Source: Acanthosoma haemorrhoidale (lineage: Eukaryota > Arthropoda > Insecta > Hemiptera > Acanthosomatidae). From it: a stretch of DNA of 64,000 nt. The notes beneath the pieces are model-generated. The model had not been told where the DNA came from. It saw only the letters and a program-made list of their open reading frames with translations, and did not search any database. Location: positions 116,460,869 to 116,524,868 of the forward strand of contig OV884013.1 in NCBI GenBank assembly GCA_930367205.1, given 5' to 3'. Below are positions 9,531 to 21,467 of the stretch, piece after piece (positions within the stretch are counted from its first letter, which is position 1; each line of letters begins with the position of its first letter). Both the position numbers and the translations under genes were made by a program.

Positions 9531-11504
9531 ATTCCAAATTTATGTTTAATTTAATTAGGTCTCTATCGGTCATTTACACCATGTTAACAAGGAATTTGTT
9601 TTAAAACCGAATTACGTATTATTTAAAGATGAAAGTTTGAACTAATGGAGTACTCAGAGCTGCACATGGTCTTAAAGACATTGAAAAGTAAAAAAAATCA
9701 CCAAATATTTTATAGGCATGCTATTTTAGCATATTGTTCTCACTCAAGCGTGATTCAGAACCTTAGCTATAAATTAACAATGTATTTTACATGCTGCATG
9801 TATTGAACGATCTCACTTAGAAGCACGCGCGATGAGAGCATTTTCGGTCCGAATGGAGCATTGAAGTCCGCGATAATGGGAAAGTACAAATTCTACTAAG
9901 TAGGCCCAAATCTTAGTGTTAAGATGAAGTTTTACACAATTTCTGCCTTAAGTTGGGGTACACAAAAATAACCGAATGTGTTAGTAGATAGAAGGGGGCA
10001 CTGCAACAAGTAAAAATCTCACTGAACTCTTTGCTAGATCAGCGATTGAATTAATTTTAAATGAATGAAAAATCATAAACATTTGTGAAATGAAGGTTTG
10101 ACTGAGGCATACATGATCAGCGATGGACATTCAGTTGTTTTTTTTTGGTACTCAGATTAAAAAAATATATATACTTATATTAACAAATGTTAGTATCACT
10201 AGTTTTTAATTAACTAATTTAAAATTAGATAGATATATACTATATTTAAACTTTTTTTTTATAGCGAGCCCATGTATGTGTTAATATAAATGAGAAAAAG
10301 AGTTTCTAGGAAGATCGGCTTAGGTTGATAAAAGGGAGTCGTAATGTTTTCGTTAAATTTATTAAAGGACAATGTCTGAGGATATTGTGACTCTTAAAAA
10401 CATTTAATGGAGAAGGATTGTTCCCTTATTCGTCATTAACAGTAGGGAGAAGAATATTCCCTTCTACTGAATATTACTGAACAAAAATGGTAGATCGATT
10501 CAAATAAATAATGTTTATTCTTTCCTCAGTATTTGTACGTGGTTGTTGTTCTATTCGGGCTGAATTACATGAAATTAAATTCTATGTTTTACTAAGAGAA
10601 GTGTTGTCCTTTGAAAAACCTTCTACTCATATATCCTGTCAGTGGACCAAAGACTCTATACCGGAAGTTATATATACATAATGGAGTTCTTAGTAAAACA
10701 GCTTTTTTGGTTTACTTTTGCATAGCGACATAAACACTTTTGAACCTCCCTCCGTTTCCTAATATTTCTTCTCAGTTCTTAACAATTTCCGGAGCACAGT
10801 TTCCCGTTTTGCACTTAAATCTTTTAAAATGGGTGCGCATCGGACAAAATCTTTGAAATCAAGAGAATAAATGAAGATTATCGAGCCGTAATTATCCGGT
10901 CCAAAACGACAAAATCTAAATCTCACCTTCCAATAAGTATTTTTTTATTATTTTATTAAAGAGATAAAAAAAAGGTGTTGCATTTGCTTCTAAAAGTAAT
11001 TAAATCCATAATTTACGAAAGTAATACAACATACGAATATCCAAATAAATTAAGTAATTTTTTTTTTTAATATGAAAGGTAAAACGGTAAAAAAATACTA
11101 TCATGAGCCAAATTCTATTAACTTAATTGATAGTGATTAATATCCTAACTTTATAACTAGAAATGTTAGTTGACACTATGACTATAGAGGGTTATTTAAT
11201 GGTAATCAATAACGGACAGGAAATCAACCAACTATCACCAGTTAAAATGTTCTGACACCTAAGGATTTATTATTATAATATGGAAACGTGAGTGTGTGTT
11301 TTCTGGTCACAGAAGAGGGAAACTTCTATTTATTCGAGGTGAAGTAGTTAGCACAACAAGTGTGTTCTTAAGAAAATCGCTGCCACTAAAGTTTTCAAAC
11401 AAATCTTGCACAGGGCAATACAACAAAAAAATTTACTCATAGATCCTAACTATGGTTTAATTTTTTTTTTGAGAAATGATCTTTTTATTATGTAGAAAAT
11501 TGAA
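9531..11504. other. About 2 kb of unique AT-rich sequence before the array
   Basis: No exon consistent with the array gene was found. Acceptor-like AGs at about 10775 and 10798 have no matching donor with an open phase. There are homopolymer tracts near 10139, 10252 and 11059. If exon U joins the first A, this is intron. Confidence 0.45.
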
Positions 11505-11595
11505 AGCTTTTGGTGTATACTTGAAGTTAAATGTTACCTACTAAAAATGATGTTTTTGAACTGAATAATCATAGTACTATAATAAATTAGTAATA
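11505..11595 (+). repeat. Decayed edge of the array
   Basis: The ttttggtgtatacttgaagtt region followed by ttacctact lines up with the start of the post-B intron in intact units (ttttggtgtatttataattt, then ttactctac), and aaattag precedes the sharp boundary at 11596. The identity is far below that between array units. This looks like an ancestral flank from before the recent amplification. Confidence 0.4.
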
Positions 11596-11825
11596 TCCTG
11601 GTGTTTAAACAATCGTTTTATAAACAATTCTATGAAGGCATAACATTAAGTAGATATTAAGACAGCCACAGCAGGAGTCCCTCCATTGCTCTACTATTTT
11701 ACATATGATTGTGCCAATAATGATGTGTGATATAGTGATTATTAATAACTAATGTAAAATAGTAACTTCATTGGTATTGAAATTATTTTAAAATAAATAT
11801 TAATTCATTTTTTTTTTCATTTCAG

Positions 11826-11851
11826 GTGACAATTATCACTCCAGGCGAGAG
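11826..11851 (+). CDS. Exon A of unit 1, 26 nt (type example)
   Basis: The acceptor is a long T-run plus catttcag, and the donor is gtaaga. Starting in phase 0 it reads VTIITPGE and leaves AG for a split serine codon. The next frame begins with TGA. The third frame is open in A alone but runs into a stop (TTC GAG TAA) when joined to B. So only one frame is open over A plus B, and that same frame is open over A plus C. All 32 units carry this exon, and the only difference seen is the Gly7/Arg7 codon change from unit 20 on. Function unknown. The repeat is rich in Ser, Gly, Asn and hydrophobic residues, without cysteine in the A-B form. Confidence 0.65.
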
Positions 11852-11879
11852 GTAAGATGCATGTTTTTTTAATTTTCAG

Positions 11880-11902
11880 CTCTTCGGAATTCCAGCTTCC
11901 AC
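11880..11902 (+). CDS. Possible cryptic exon E just after A, 23 nt
   Basis: A strong acceptor (ttttttaattttcag) ends only 28 bases after the exon A donor. The following 23 nt, up to a gtatta donor, continue the A frame as S-S-E-F-Q-L-P. It has no partner that restores phase to B or C, and a 28-nt intron would be extremely short, so use in a protein is doubtful. Between units the first base is C or T, which is synonymous for the split Ser codon. Confidence 0.12.
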
Positions 11903-12004
11903 GTATTACATAAACACAAACACAATTTGACAAATTCTTTATTCTTAAAAAACAAAAACAAATGTGTTTGCTAATAGGAAGTTTTGCTTTTTAACAAAAA
12001 AATA

Positions 12005-12350
12005 TATTCTTTACTTATTTAGTTCATTATATAAAGAAACTACTCATCTTTCATTTGACAAATAGAACAACAACAACAACGTTTGCATTTATAAATTTTA
12101 TTCTAAGATTAAGTAAGATACCGATTGGGAAATGTCACTATACATCATGATTCACATTTTAGTTCAAATAAATGATCATCAATTTTGAAAAAAAAAGAAT
12201 GATATAGGTACTTATGGTAGGTAGATGTGAAATTTAATAGATTAGTTAAATATTTAGGTTTATTGCACACAGTAAATTCACAACTCCACAGCTATTGAAG
12301 TTCAGAACTTAAGAAGAAAAATTGCACATTGCATGTTGGATTTTATGTTA
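12005..12350 (+). repeat. Intron half H2 (unit 1)
   Basis: Diverged internal duplicate of H1 (about 12526-12870). Matching landmarks in order: attctttacttattta/attctttatttatta, ttcattatataaa/ttcattatgtaaa, the ataggta/gataggta block, ttaaatatttaggtttattgc/ttaaatattctagtttatcgc, gaagttcagaactt/gaacttcagagctt, and gcatgttgg/gcatgttga. Present in every unit. Confidence 0.75.
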
Positions 12351-12376
12351 TCCTATGAAAAAAACTTTTTTTTCAG

Positions 12377-12406
12377 TTGAGCCTAACCCTTGACTAATAG
12401 TCTGGG
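12377..12406 (+). pseudogene. Decayed exon D of unit 1
   Basis: A strong acceptor (cttttttttcag) and a donor-like gtaggt bound 30 nt that contain a stop in every frame. It occupies the position after H2 that C occupies after H1, and a taatag..gggg stretch resembles C. I read it as a dead copy of the C-type exon. In units 27, 29 and 31 its acceptor AG is changed to GG, as expected if it is not used. Confidence 0.45.
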
Positions 12407-12525
12407 GTAGGTGAATGTTCCCGGAGTATTCCGAGGAAGTGCGAAATTCCTCATTACATAAAGAATATTTATCAAGTCAAAACAGATGATGTAGACCTTT
12501 TTTAAACATGCAATTATTAGTCACG

Positions 12526-12870
12526 AATTCTTTATTTATTAGCTTCATTATGTAAACAAACCAATCACCATTCAATTGACGAATATAAGAAAATGATTAG
12601 CATTTGTAACTTTCGCCCTCAGATTAACTAAGACAATGGTTGGAAAATTAATCTGTAAATCTGGATTCACAGTTTAGCTAAAATTAATCCTCATTAAATA
12701 GGGAATATAAATGATAGGTAATTATCACAGGGGTAAAATTTAATATAATAGTTAAATATTCTAGTTTATCGCACACTCTGTCAGTTGACAATAATTACAT
12801 ATCGACCTACTGAACTTCAGAGCTTGAAGAAGCAATGTTGCATGCTGCATGTTGATTTTGTTTTGTTTAT
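12526..12870 (+). repeat. Intron half H1 (unit 1)
   Basis: Diverged duplicate of H2, about 521 bases further on. It shows that the 1.65-kb unit itself arose by duplication of an older, shorter intron-plus-exon module. Confidence 0.75.
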
Positions 12871-12884
12871 GTATTTTTTTCCAG

Positions 12885-12945
12885 TATGTTTTCAGGTTCA
12901 ACTGTTAATAGCGGGAGTTATAATCCGTTTTGTACCGGTGGAATA
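12885..12945 (+). CDS. Exon C of unit 1, 61 nt (alternative to B)
   Basis: The acceptor is gtatttttttccag and the donor is gtatga, weaker than that of B. After A it reads split Ser, then MFSGSTVNSGSYNPFCTGGI, and ends on a codon boundary. A+C is 87 nt, 29 codons. Length and phase equal exon U exactly, with Ser3-Gly4-Ser5, Asn8 and Gly10 shared. C cannot be followed by B, because B would then read TTC GAG TAA. It must therefore replace B or be skipped. A second acceptor-like AG 11 bases inside would put a TAA in frame. I saw no sequence change in C among the 32 units. Confidence 0.45.
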
Positions 12946-13036
12946 GTATGATTTATAATTGTGTAGTTTAGTACTCGGAGTTAAAAGTGCCCTTTTAGGA
13001 TTGATATTTTATTTTTTTTCCGCTGGATATCGTCAG

Positions 13037-13088
13037 TTCGAGTAACAACGTTGCTGCTCATCCATCACAAGGACTACAGAAGCTTGGA
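13037..13088 (+). CDS. Exon B of unit 1, 52 nt (type example)
   Basis: The acceptor is a T-run followed by ccgctggatatcgtcag, and the donor is a perfect gtaagt. After A it completes Ser9 and reads SSNNVAAHPSQGLQKLG, ending on a codon boundary, so the following A stays in frame. Extending the frame upstream of the acceptor gives D-I-V-S, which lines up with the first residues of U (S-I-S-G) and C (M-F-S-G). This suggests the present acceptor arose inside a formerly 61-nt-type exon. All 31 copies in the window look identical. Cell location and function cannot be told from the repeat alone. Confidence 0.65.
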
Positions 13089-13239
13089 GTAAGTAAACTA
13101 TTTATTTTTATTTTGGTGTATTTATAATTTAATAACTTACTCTACATATTTGGGTGTTTCTTCTTTATTGAAATGTGCAAAGATTTCGGTAATACTTTTA
13201 AATCTTAAGTCGATTGAAAAAAGAAATTAGGTAGGGAGT

Positions 13240-14884
13240 TCCTGGTGTTTAAACAATCGTTTTATAAACAATTCTATGAAGGCATAACATTAAGTAGATA
13301 TTAAGACAGCCACAGCAGGAGTCCCTCCATTGCTCTACTATTTTACATATGATTGTGCCAATAATGATGTGTGATATAGTGATTATTAATAACTAATGTA
13401 AAATAGTAATTTCATTGGTATTGAAATTATTTTAAAATAAATATTAATTCATTTTTTTTTTTCATTTCAGGTGACAATTATCACTCCAGGCGAGAGGTAA
13501 GATGCATGGTTTTTTAATTTTCAGCTCTTCGGAATTCCAGCTTCCACGTATTACATAAACACAAACACAATTTGACAAATTCATTATTCTTAAAAAACAA
13601 AAACAAATGTGTTTGCTAATAGGAAGTTTTGCTTTTTAACAAAAAAATATATTCTTTACTTATTTAGTTCATTATATAAAGAAACTACTCATCTTTCATT
13701 TGACAAATAGAACAACAACAACAACGTTTGCATTTATAAATTTTATTCTAAGATTAAGTAAGATACCGATTGGGAAATGTCATTATACATCATGATTCAC
13801 ATTTTAGTTCAAATAAATGATCATCAATTTTGAAAAAAAAAGAATGATATAGGTACTTATGGTAGGTAGATGTGAAATTTAATAGATTAGTTAAATATTT
13901 AGGTTTATTGCACACAGTAAATTCACAACTCCACAGCTATTGAAGTTCAGAACTTAAGAAGAAAAATTGCACATTGCATGTTGGATTTTATGTTATCCTA
14001 TGAAAAAAACTTTTTTTTCAGTGGAGCCTAACCCTTGACTAATAGTCTGGGGTAGGTGAATGTTCCCGGAGTATTCCGAGGAAGTGCGAAATTCCTCATT
14101 ACATAAAGAATATTTATCAAGTCAAAACAGATGATGTAGACCTTTTTTAAACATGCAATTATTAGTCACGAATTCTTTCTTTATTAACTTCATTATGTAA
14201 ACAAACCAATCACCATTCAATTGACGAATATAAGAAAATGATTAGCATTTGTAGCTTTTGCCCTCAGATTAACTAAGACAATGGTTGGAAAATTAATCTG
14301 TAAATCTGGATTCACAGTTTAGCTAAAATTAATCCTCATTAAATAGGGAATATAAATGATAGGTAATTATCACAGGGGTAAAATTTAATATAATAGTTAA
14401 ATATTCTAGTTTATCGCACACTCTGTCAGTTGACAATAATTACATATCGACCTACTGAACTTCAGAGCTTGAAGAAGCAATGTTGCATGCTGCATGTTGA
14501 TTTTGTTTTGTTTATGTATTTTTTTCCAGTATGTTTTCAGGTTCAACTGTTAATAGCGGGAGTTATAATCCGTTTTGTACCGGTGGAATAGTATGATTTA
14601 TAATTGTGTAGTTTAGTACTCGGAGTTAAAAGTGCCCTTTTAGGATTGATATTTTATTTTTTTTCCGCTGGATATCGTCAGTTCGAGTAACAACGTTGCT
14701 GCTCATCCATCACAAGGACTACAGAAGCTTGGAGTAAGTAAACTATTTATTTTTATTTTGGTGTATTTATAATTTAATAACTTACTCTACATATTTGGGT
14801 GTTTCTTCTTTATTAAAATGTGCAAAGATTTCGGTAATACTTTTAAATCTTAAGTCGATTGAAAAAAGAAATTAGGTAGGGAGT
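13240..14884 (+). repeat. Array unit 2
   Basis: A 13471-13496, C 14530-14590, B 14682-14733. Four CAA. Private changes: gtaatttcattgg before A and gtagcttttgccc in H1. Confidence 0.95.
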
Positions 14885-16529
14885 TCCTGGTGTTTAAACA
14901 ATCGTTTTATAAACAATTCTATGAAGGCATAACATTAAGTAGATATTAAGACAGCCACAGCAGGAGTCCCTCCATTGCTTTACTATATTACATATGATTG
15001 TGCCAATAATGATGTGTGATATAGTGATTATTAATAACTAATGTAAAATAGTAACTTCATTGGTATTGAAATTATTTTAAAATAAATATTAATTCATTTT
15101 TTTTTTTCATTTCAGGTGACAATTATCACTCCAGGCGAGAGGTAAGATGCATGTTTTTTTAATTTTCAGCTCTTCGGAATTCCAGCTTCCACGTATTACA
15201 TAAACACAAACACAATTTGACAAATTATTTATTCTTAAAAAACAAAAACAAATGTGTTTGCTAATAGGAAGTTTTGGTTTTTAACAAAAAAATATATTCT
15301 TTACTTATTTAGTTCATTATATAAAGAAACTACTCATCTTTCATTTGACAAATAGAACAACAACAACAACGTTTGCATTTATAAATTTTATTCTAAGATT
15401 AAGTAAGATACCGATTGGGAAATGTCACTATACATCATGATTCACATTTTAGTTCAAATAAATGATCATCAATTTTGAAAAAAAAAGAATGATATAGGTA
15501 CTTATGGTAGGTAGATGTGAAATTTAATAGATTAGTTAAATATTTAGGTTTATTGCACACAGTAAATTCACAACTCCACAGCTATTGAAGTTCAGAACTT
15601 AAGAAGAAAAATTGCACATTGCATGTTGGATTTTATGTTATCCTATGAAAAAAACTTTTTTTTCAGTGGAGCCTAACCCTTGACTAATAGTCTGGGGTAG
15701 GTGAATGTTCCCGGAGTATTCCGAGGAAGTGCGAAATTCCTCATTACATAAAGAATATTTATCAAGTCAAAACAGATGATGTAGACCTTTTTTAAACATG
15801 CAATTATTAGTCACGAATTCTTTCTTTATTAACTTCATTATGTAAACAAACCAATCACCATTCAATTGACGAATATAAGAAAATGATTAGCATTTGTAAC
15901 TTTCGCCCTCAGATTAACTAAGACAATGGTTGGAAAATTAATCTGTAAATCTGGATTCACAGTTTAGCTAAAATTAATCCTCATTAAATAGGGAATATAA
16001 ATGATAGGTAATTATCACAGGGGTAAAATTTAATATAATAGTTAAATATTCTAGTTTATCGCACACTCTGTCAGTTGACAATAATTACATATCGACCTAC
16101 TGAACTTCAGAGCTTGAAGAAGCAATGTTGCATGCTGCATGTTGATTTTGTTTTGTTTATGTATTTTTTTCCAGTATGTTTTCAGGTTCAACTGTTAATA
16201 GCGGGAGTTATAATCCGTTTTGTACCGGTGGAATAGTATGATTTATAATTGTGTAGTTTAGTACTCGGAGTTAAAAGTGCCCTTTTAGGATTGATATTTT
16301 ATTTTTTTTCCGCTGGATATCGTCAGTTCGAGTAACAACGTTGCTGCTCATCCATCACAAGGACTACAGAAGCTTGGAGTAAGTAAACTATTTATTTTTA
16401 TTTTGGTGTATTTATAATTTAATAACTTACTCTACATATTTGGGTGTTTCTTCTTTATTAAAATGTGCAAAGATTTCGGTAATACTTTTAAATCTTAAGT
16501 CGATTGAAAAAAGAAATTAGGTAGGGAGT
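14885..16529 (+). repeat. Array unit 3
   Basis: A 15116-15141, C 16175-16235, B 16327-16378. Four CAA. Marks ttgctttactatattac, caaattatttattc and gttttggttttt are shared with unit 13, but the right half (D and H1) differs from unit 13. Confidence 0.95.
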
Positions 16530-18175
16530 TCCTGGTGTTTAAACAATCGTTTTATAAACAATTCTATGAAGGCATAACATTAAGTAGATATTAAGACAGC
16601 CACAGCAGGAGTCCCTCCATTGCTTTACTATTTTACATATGATTGTGCCAATAATGATGTGTGATATAGTGATTATTAATAACTAATGTAAAATAGTAAC
16701 TTCATTGGTATTAAAATTATTTTAAAATAAATATTAATTCATTTTTTTTTTTCATTTCAGGTGACAATTATCACTCCAGGCGAGAGGTAAGATGCATGGT
16801 TTTTTAATTTTCAGCTCTTCGGAATTCCAGCTTCCACGTATTACATAAACACAAACACAATTTGACAAATTCTTTATTCTTAAAAAACAAAAACAAATGT
16901 GTTTGCTAATAGGAAGTTTTGGTTTTTAACAAAAAAATATATTCTTTACTTATTTAGTTCATTATATAAAGAAACTACTCATCTTTCATTTGACAAATAG
17001 AACAACAACAACAACAACGTTTGCATTTATAAATTTTATTCTAAGATTAAGTAAGATACCGATTGGGAAATGACACTATACATCATGATTCACATTTTAG
17101 TTCAAATAAATGATCACCAATTTTGAAAAAAAAGAATGATATAGGTACTTATGGTAGGTAGATGTGAAATTTAATAGATTAGTTAAATATTTAGGTTTAT
17201 TGCACACAGTAAATTCACAACTCCACAGCTATTGAAGTTCAGAACTTAGAAGAAAAATTGCACATTGCATGTTGGATTTTATGTTATCCTATGAAAAAAA
17301 CTTTTTTTTCAGTGGAGCCTAACCCTTGACTAATAGTCTGGGGTAGGTGAATGTTCCCGGAGTATTCCAAAGAAGTGCGAAATTCCTCATTACATAAAGA
17401 ATATTTATCAAGTCAAAACAGATGATGTAGACCTTTTTTAAACATGCAATTATTAGTCACGAATTCTTTATTTATTAGCTTCATTATGTAAACAAACCAA
17501 TCACCATTCAATTGACGAATATAAGAAAATGATTAGCATTTGTAACTTTCGCCCTCAGATTAACTAAGACAATGGTTGGAAAATTAATCTGTAAATCTGG
17601 ATTCACAGTTTAGCTAAAATTAATCCTCATTAAATAGGGAATATAAATGATAGGTAATTATCACAGGGGTAAAATTTAATATAATAGTTAAATATTCTAG
17701 TTTATCGCACACTCTGTCAGTTGACAATAATTACATATCGACCTACTGAACTTCAGAGCTTGAAGAAGCAATGTTGCATGCTGCATGTTGATTTTGTTTT
17801 GTTTATGTATTTTTTTCCAGTATGTTTTCAGGTTCAACTGTTAATAGCGGGAGTTATAATCCGTTTTGTACCGGTGGAATAGTATGATTTATAATTGTGT
17901 AGTTTAGTACTCGGAGTTAAAAGTGCCCTTTTAGGATTGATATTTTATTTTTTTTCCGCTGGATATCGTCAGTTCGAGTAACAACGTTGCTGCTCATCCA
18001 TCACAAGGACTACAGAAGCTTGGAGTAAGTAAACTATTTATTTTTATTTTGGTGTATTTATAATTTAATAACTTACTCTACATATTTGGGTGTTTCTTCT
18101 TTATTAAAATGTGCAAAGATTTCGGTAATACTTTTAAATCTTAAGTCGATTGAAAAAAGAAATTAGGTAGGGAGT
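16530..18175 (+). repeat. Array unit 4
   Basis: A 16761-16786, C 17821-17881, B 17973-18024. Five CAA. It carries a block of rare changes: ggtattaaaatta, aaatgacact, gatcaccaatttt, a shortened A-run, cagaacttagaag and attccaaagaagtg. Unit 14 shares all of them. Confidence 0.95.
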
Positions 18176-19820
18176 TCCTGGTGTTTAAACAATCGTTTTA
18201 TAAACAATTCTATGAAGGCATAACATTAAGTAGATATTAAGACAGCCACAGCAGGAGTCCCTCCATTGCTCTACTATTTTACATATGATTGTGCCAATAA
18301 TGATGTGTGATATAGTGATTATTAATAACTAATGTAAAATAGTAACTTCATTGGTATTGAAATTATTTTAAAATAAATATTAATTCATTTTTTTTTTTCA
18401 TTTCAGGTGACAATTATCACTCCAGGCGAGAGGTAAGATGCATGGTTTTTTAATTTTCAGTTCTTCGGAATTCCAGCTTCCACGTATTACATAAACACAA
18501 ACACAATTTGACAAATTCTTTATTCTTAAAAAACAAAAACAAATGTGTTTGCTAATAGGAAGTTTTGGTTTTTAACAAAAAAATATATTCTTTACTTATT
18601 TAGTTCATTATATAAAGAAACTACTCATCTTTCATTTGACAAATAGAACAACAACAACAACGTTTGCATTTATAAATTTTATTCTAAGATTAAGTAAGAT
18701 ACCGATTGGGAAATGTCATTATACATCATGATTCACATTTTAGTTCAAATAAATGATCATCAATTTTGAAAAAAAAAGAATGATATAGGTACTTATGGTA
18801 GGTAGATGTGAAATTTAATAGATTAGTTAAATATTTAGGTTTATTGCACACAGTAAATTCACAACTCCACAGCTATTGAAGTTCAGAACTTAAGAAGAAA
18901 AATTGCACATTGCATGTTGGATTTTATGTTATCCTATGAAAAAAACTTTTTTTTCAGTGGAGCCTAACCCTTGACTAATAGTCTGGGGTAGGTGAATGTT
19001 CCCGGAGTATTCCGAGGAAGTGCGAAATTCCTCATTACATAAAGAATATTTATCAAGTCAAAACAGATGATGTAGACCTTTTTTAAACATGCAATTATTA
19101 GTCACGAATTCTTTCTTTATTAACTTCATTATGTAAACAAACCAATCACCATTCAATTGACGAATATAAGAAAATGATTAGCATTTGTAGCTTTCGCCCT
19201 CAGATTAACTAAGACAATGGTTGGAAAATTAATCTGTAAATCTGGATTCACAGTTTAGCTAAAATTAATCCTCATTAAATAGGGAATATAAATGATAGGT
19301 AATTATCACAGGGGTAAAATTTAATATAATAGTTAAATATTCTAGTTTATCGCACACTCTGTCAGTTGACAATAATTACATATCGACCTACTGAACTTCA
19401 GAGCTTGAAGAAGCAATGTTGCATGCTGCATGTTGATTTTGTTTTGTTTATGTATTTTTTTCCAGTATGTTTTCAGGTTCAACTGTTAATAGCGGGAGTT
19501 ATAATCCGTTTTGTACCGGTGGAATAGTATGATTTATAATTGTGTAGTTTAGTACTCGGAGTTAAAAGTGCCCTTTTAGGATTGATATTTTATTTTTTTT
19601 CCGCTGGATATCGTCAGTTCGAGTAACAACGTTGCTGCTCATCCATCACAAGGACTACAGAAGCTTGGAGTAAGTAAACTATTTATTTTTATTTTGGTGT
19701 ATTTATAATTTAATAACTTACTCTACATATTTGGGTGTTTCTTCTTTATTAAAATGTGCAAAGATTTCGGTAATACTTTTAAATCTTAAGTCGATTGAAA
19801 AAAGAAATTAGGTAGGGAGT
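18176..19820 (+). repeat. Array unit 5
   Basis: A 18407-18432, C 19466-19526, B 19618-19669. Four CAA. First unit with the tttcagttcttcgg form after A. Confidence 0.95.
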
Positions 19821-21467
19821 TCCTGGTGTTTAAACAATCGTTTTATAAACAATTCTATGAAGGCATAACATTAAGTAGATATTAAGACAGCCACAGCAGG
19901 AGTCCCTCCATTGCTCTACTATTTTACATATGATTGTGCCAATAATGATGTGTGATATAGTGATTATTAATAACTAATGTAAAATAGTAACTTCATTGGT
20001 ATTGAAATTATTTTAAAATAAATATTAATTCATTTTTTTTTTCATTTCAGGTGACAATTATCACTCCAGGCGAGAGGTAAGATGCATGGTTTTTTAATTT
20101 TCAGTTCTTCGGAATTCCAGCTTCCACGTATTACATAAACACAAACACAATTTGACAAATTCTTTATTCTTAAAAAACAAAAACAAATGTGTTTGCTAAT
20201 AGGAAGTTTTGCTTTTTAACAAAAAAATATATTCTTTACTTATTTAGTTCATTATATAAAGAAACTACTCATCTTTCATTTGACAAATAGAACAACAACA
20301 ACAACAACGTTTGCATTTATAAATTTTATTCTAAGATTAAGTAAGATACCGATTGGGAAATGACACTATACATCATGATTCACATTTTAGTTCAAATAAA
20401 TGATCATCAATTTTGAAAAAAAAAGAATGATATAGGTACTTATGGTAGGTAGATGTGAAATTTAATAGATTAGTTAAATATTTAGGTTTATTGCACACAG
20501 TAAATTCACAACTCCACAGCTATTGAAGTTCAGAACTTAAGAAGAAAAATTGCACATTGCATGTTGGATTTTATGTTATCCTATGAAAAAAACTTTTTTT
20601 TCAGTTGAGCCTAACCCTTGACTAATAGTCTGGGGTAGGTGAATGTTCCCGGAGTATTCCGAGGAAGTGCGAAATTCCTCATTACATAAAGAATATTTAT
20701 CAAGTCAAAACAGATGATGTAGACCTTTTTTAAACATGCAATTATTAGTCACGAATTCTTTCTTTATTAACTTCATTATGTAAACAAACCAATCACCATT
20801 CAATTGACGAATATAAGAAAATGATTAGCATTTGTAGCTTTCGCCCTCAGATTAACTAAGACAATGGTTGGAAAATTAATCTGTAAATCTGGATTCACAG
20901 TTTAGCTAAAATTAATCCTCATTAAATAGGGAATATAAATGATAGGTAATTATCACAGGGGTAAAATTTAATATAATAGTTAAATATTCTAGTTTATCGC
21001 ACACTCTGTCAGTTGACAATAATTACATATCGACCTACTGAACTTCAGAGCTTGAAGAAGCAATGTTGCATGCTGCATGTTGATTTTGTTTTGTTTATGT
21101 ATTTTTTTCCAGTATGTTTTCAGGTTCAACTGTTAATAGCGGGAGTTATAATCCGTTTTGTACCGGTGGAATAGTATGATTTATAATTGTGTAGTTTAGT
21201 ACTCGGAGTTAAAAGTGCCCTTTTAGGATTGATATTTTATTTTTTTTCCGCTGGATATCGTCAGTTCGAGTAACAACGTTGCTGCTCATCCATCACAAGG
21301 ACTACAGAAGCTTGGAGTAAGTAAACTATTTATTTTTATTTTGGTGTATTTATAATTTAATAACTTACTCTACATATTTGGGTGTTTCTTCTTTATTAAA
21401 ATGTGCAAAGATTTCGGTAATACTTTTAAATCTTAAGTCGATTGAAAAAAGAAATTAGGTAGGGAGT
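19821..21467 (+). repeat. Array unit 6
   Basis: A 20051-20076, C 21113-21173, B 21265-21316. Five CAA, cagttgagcc at D, and aaatgacactata. Forms a 3,292-bp pair with unit 5. Confidence 0.95.

Larger units (their letters stand above)
11596..13239 (+). repeat. Array unit 1
   Basis: Exons A 11826-11851 (Gly, donor gtaaga), C 12885-12945, B 13037-13088. Four CAA in the CAA tract. Private or rare marks: tattgaaatgtg after B, and the tttatttattagcttc form of H1 that reappears only in units 4 and 14. Confidence 0.95.

Noticed and set aside
12896..12945. Shorter form of C using the inner acceptor (gttttcag)
   Set aside because: Joined after A it reads into TAA within four codons.
12885..13088. C and B as consecutive constitutive exons
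   Set aside because: A+C+B is 139 nt, which is out of phase, and B after C reads TTC GAG TAA.
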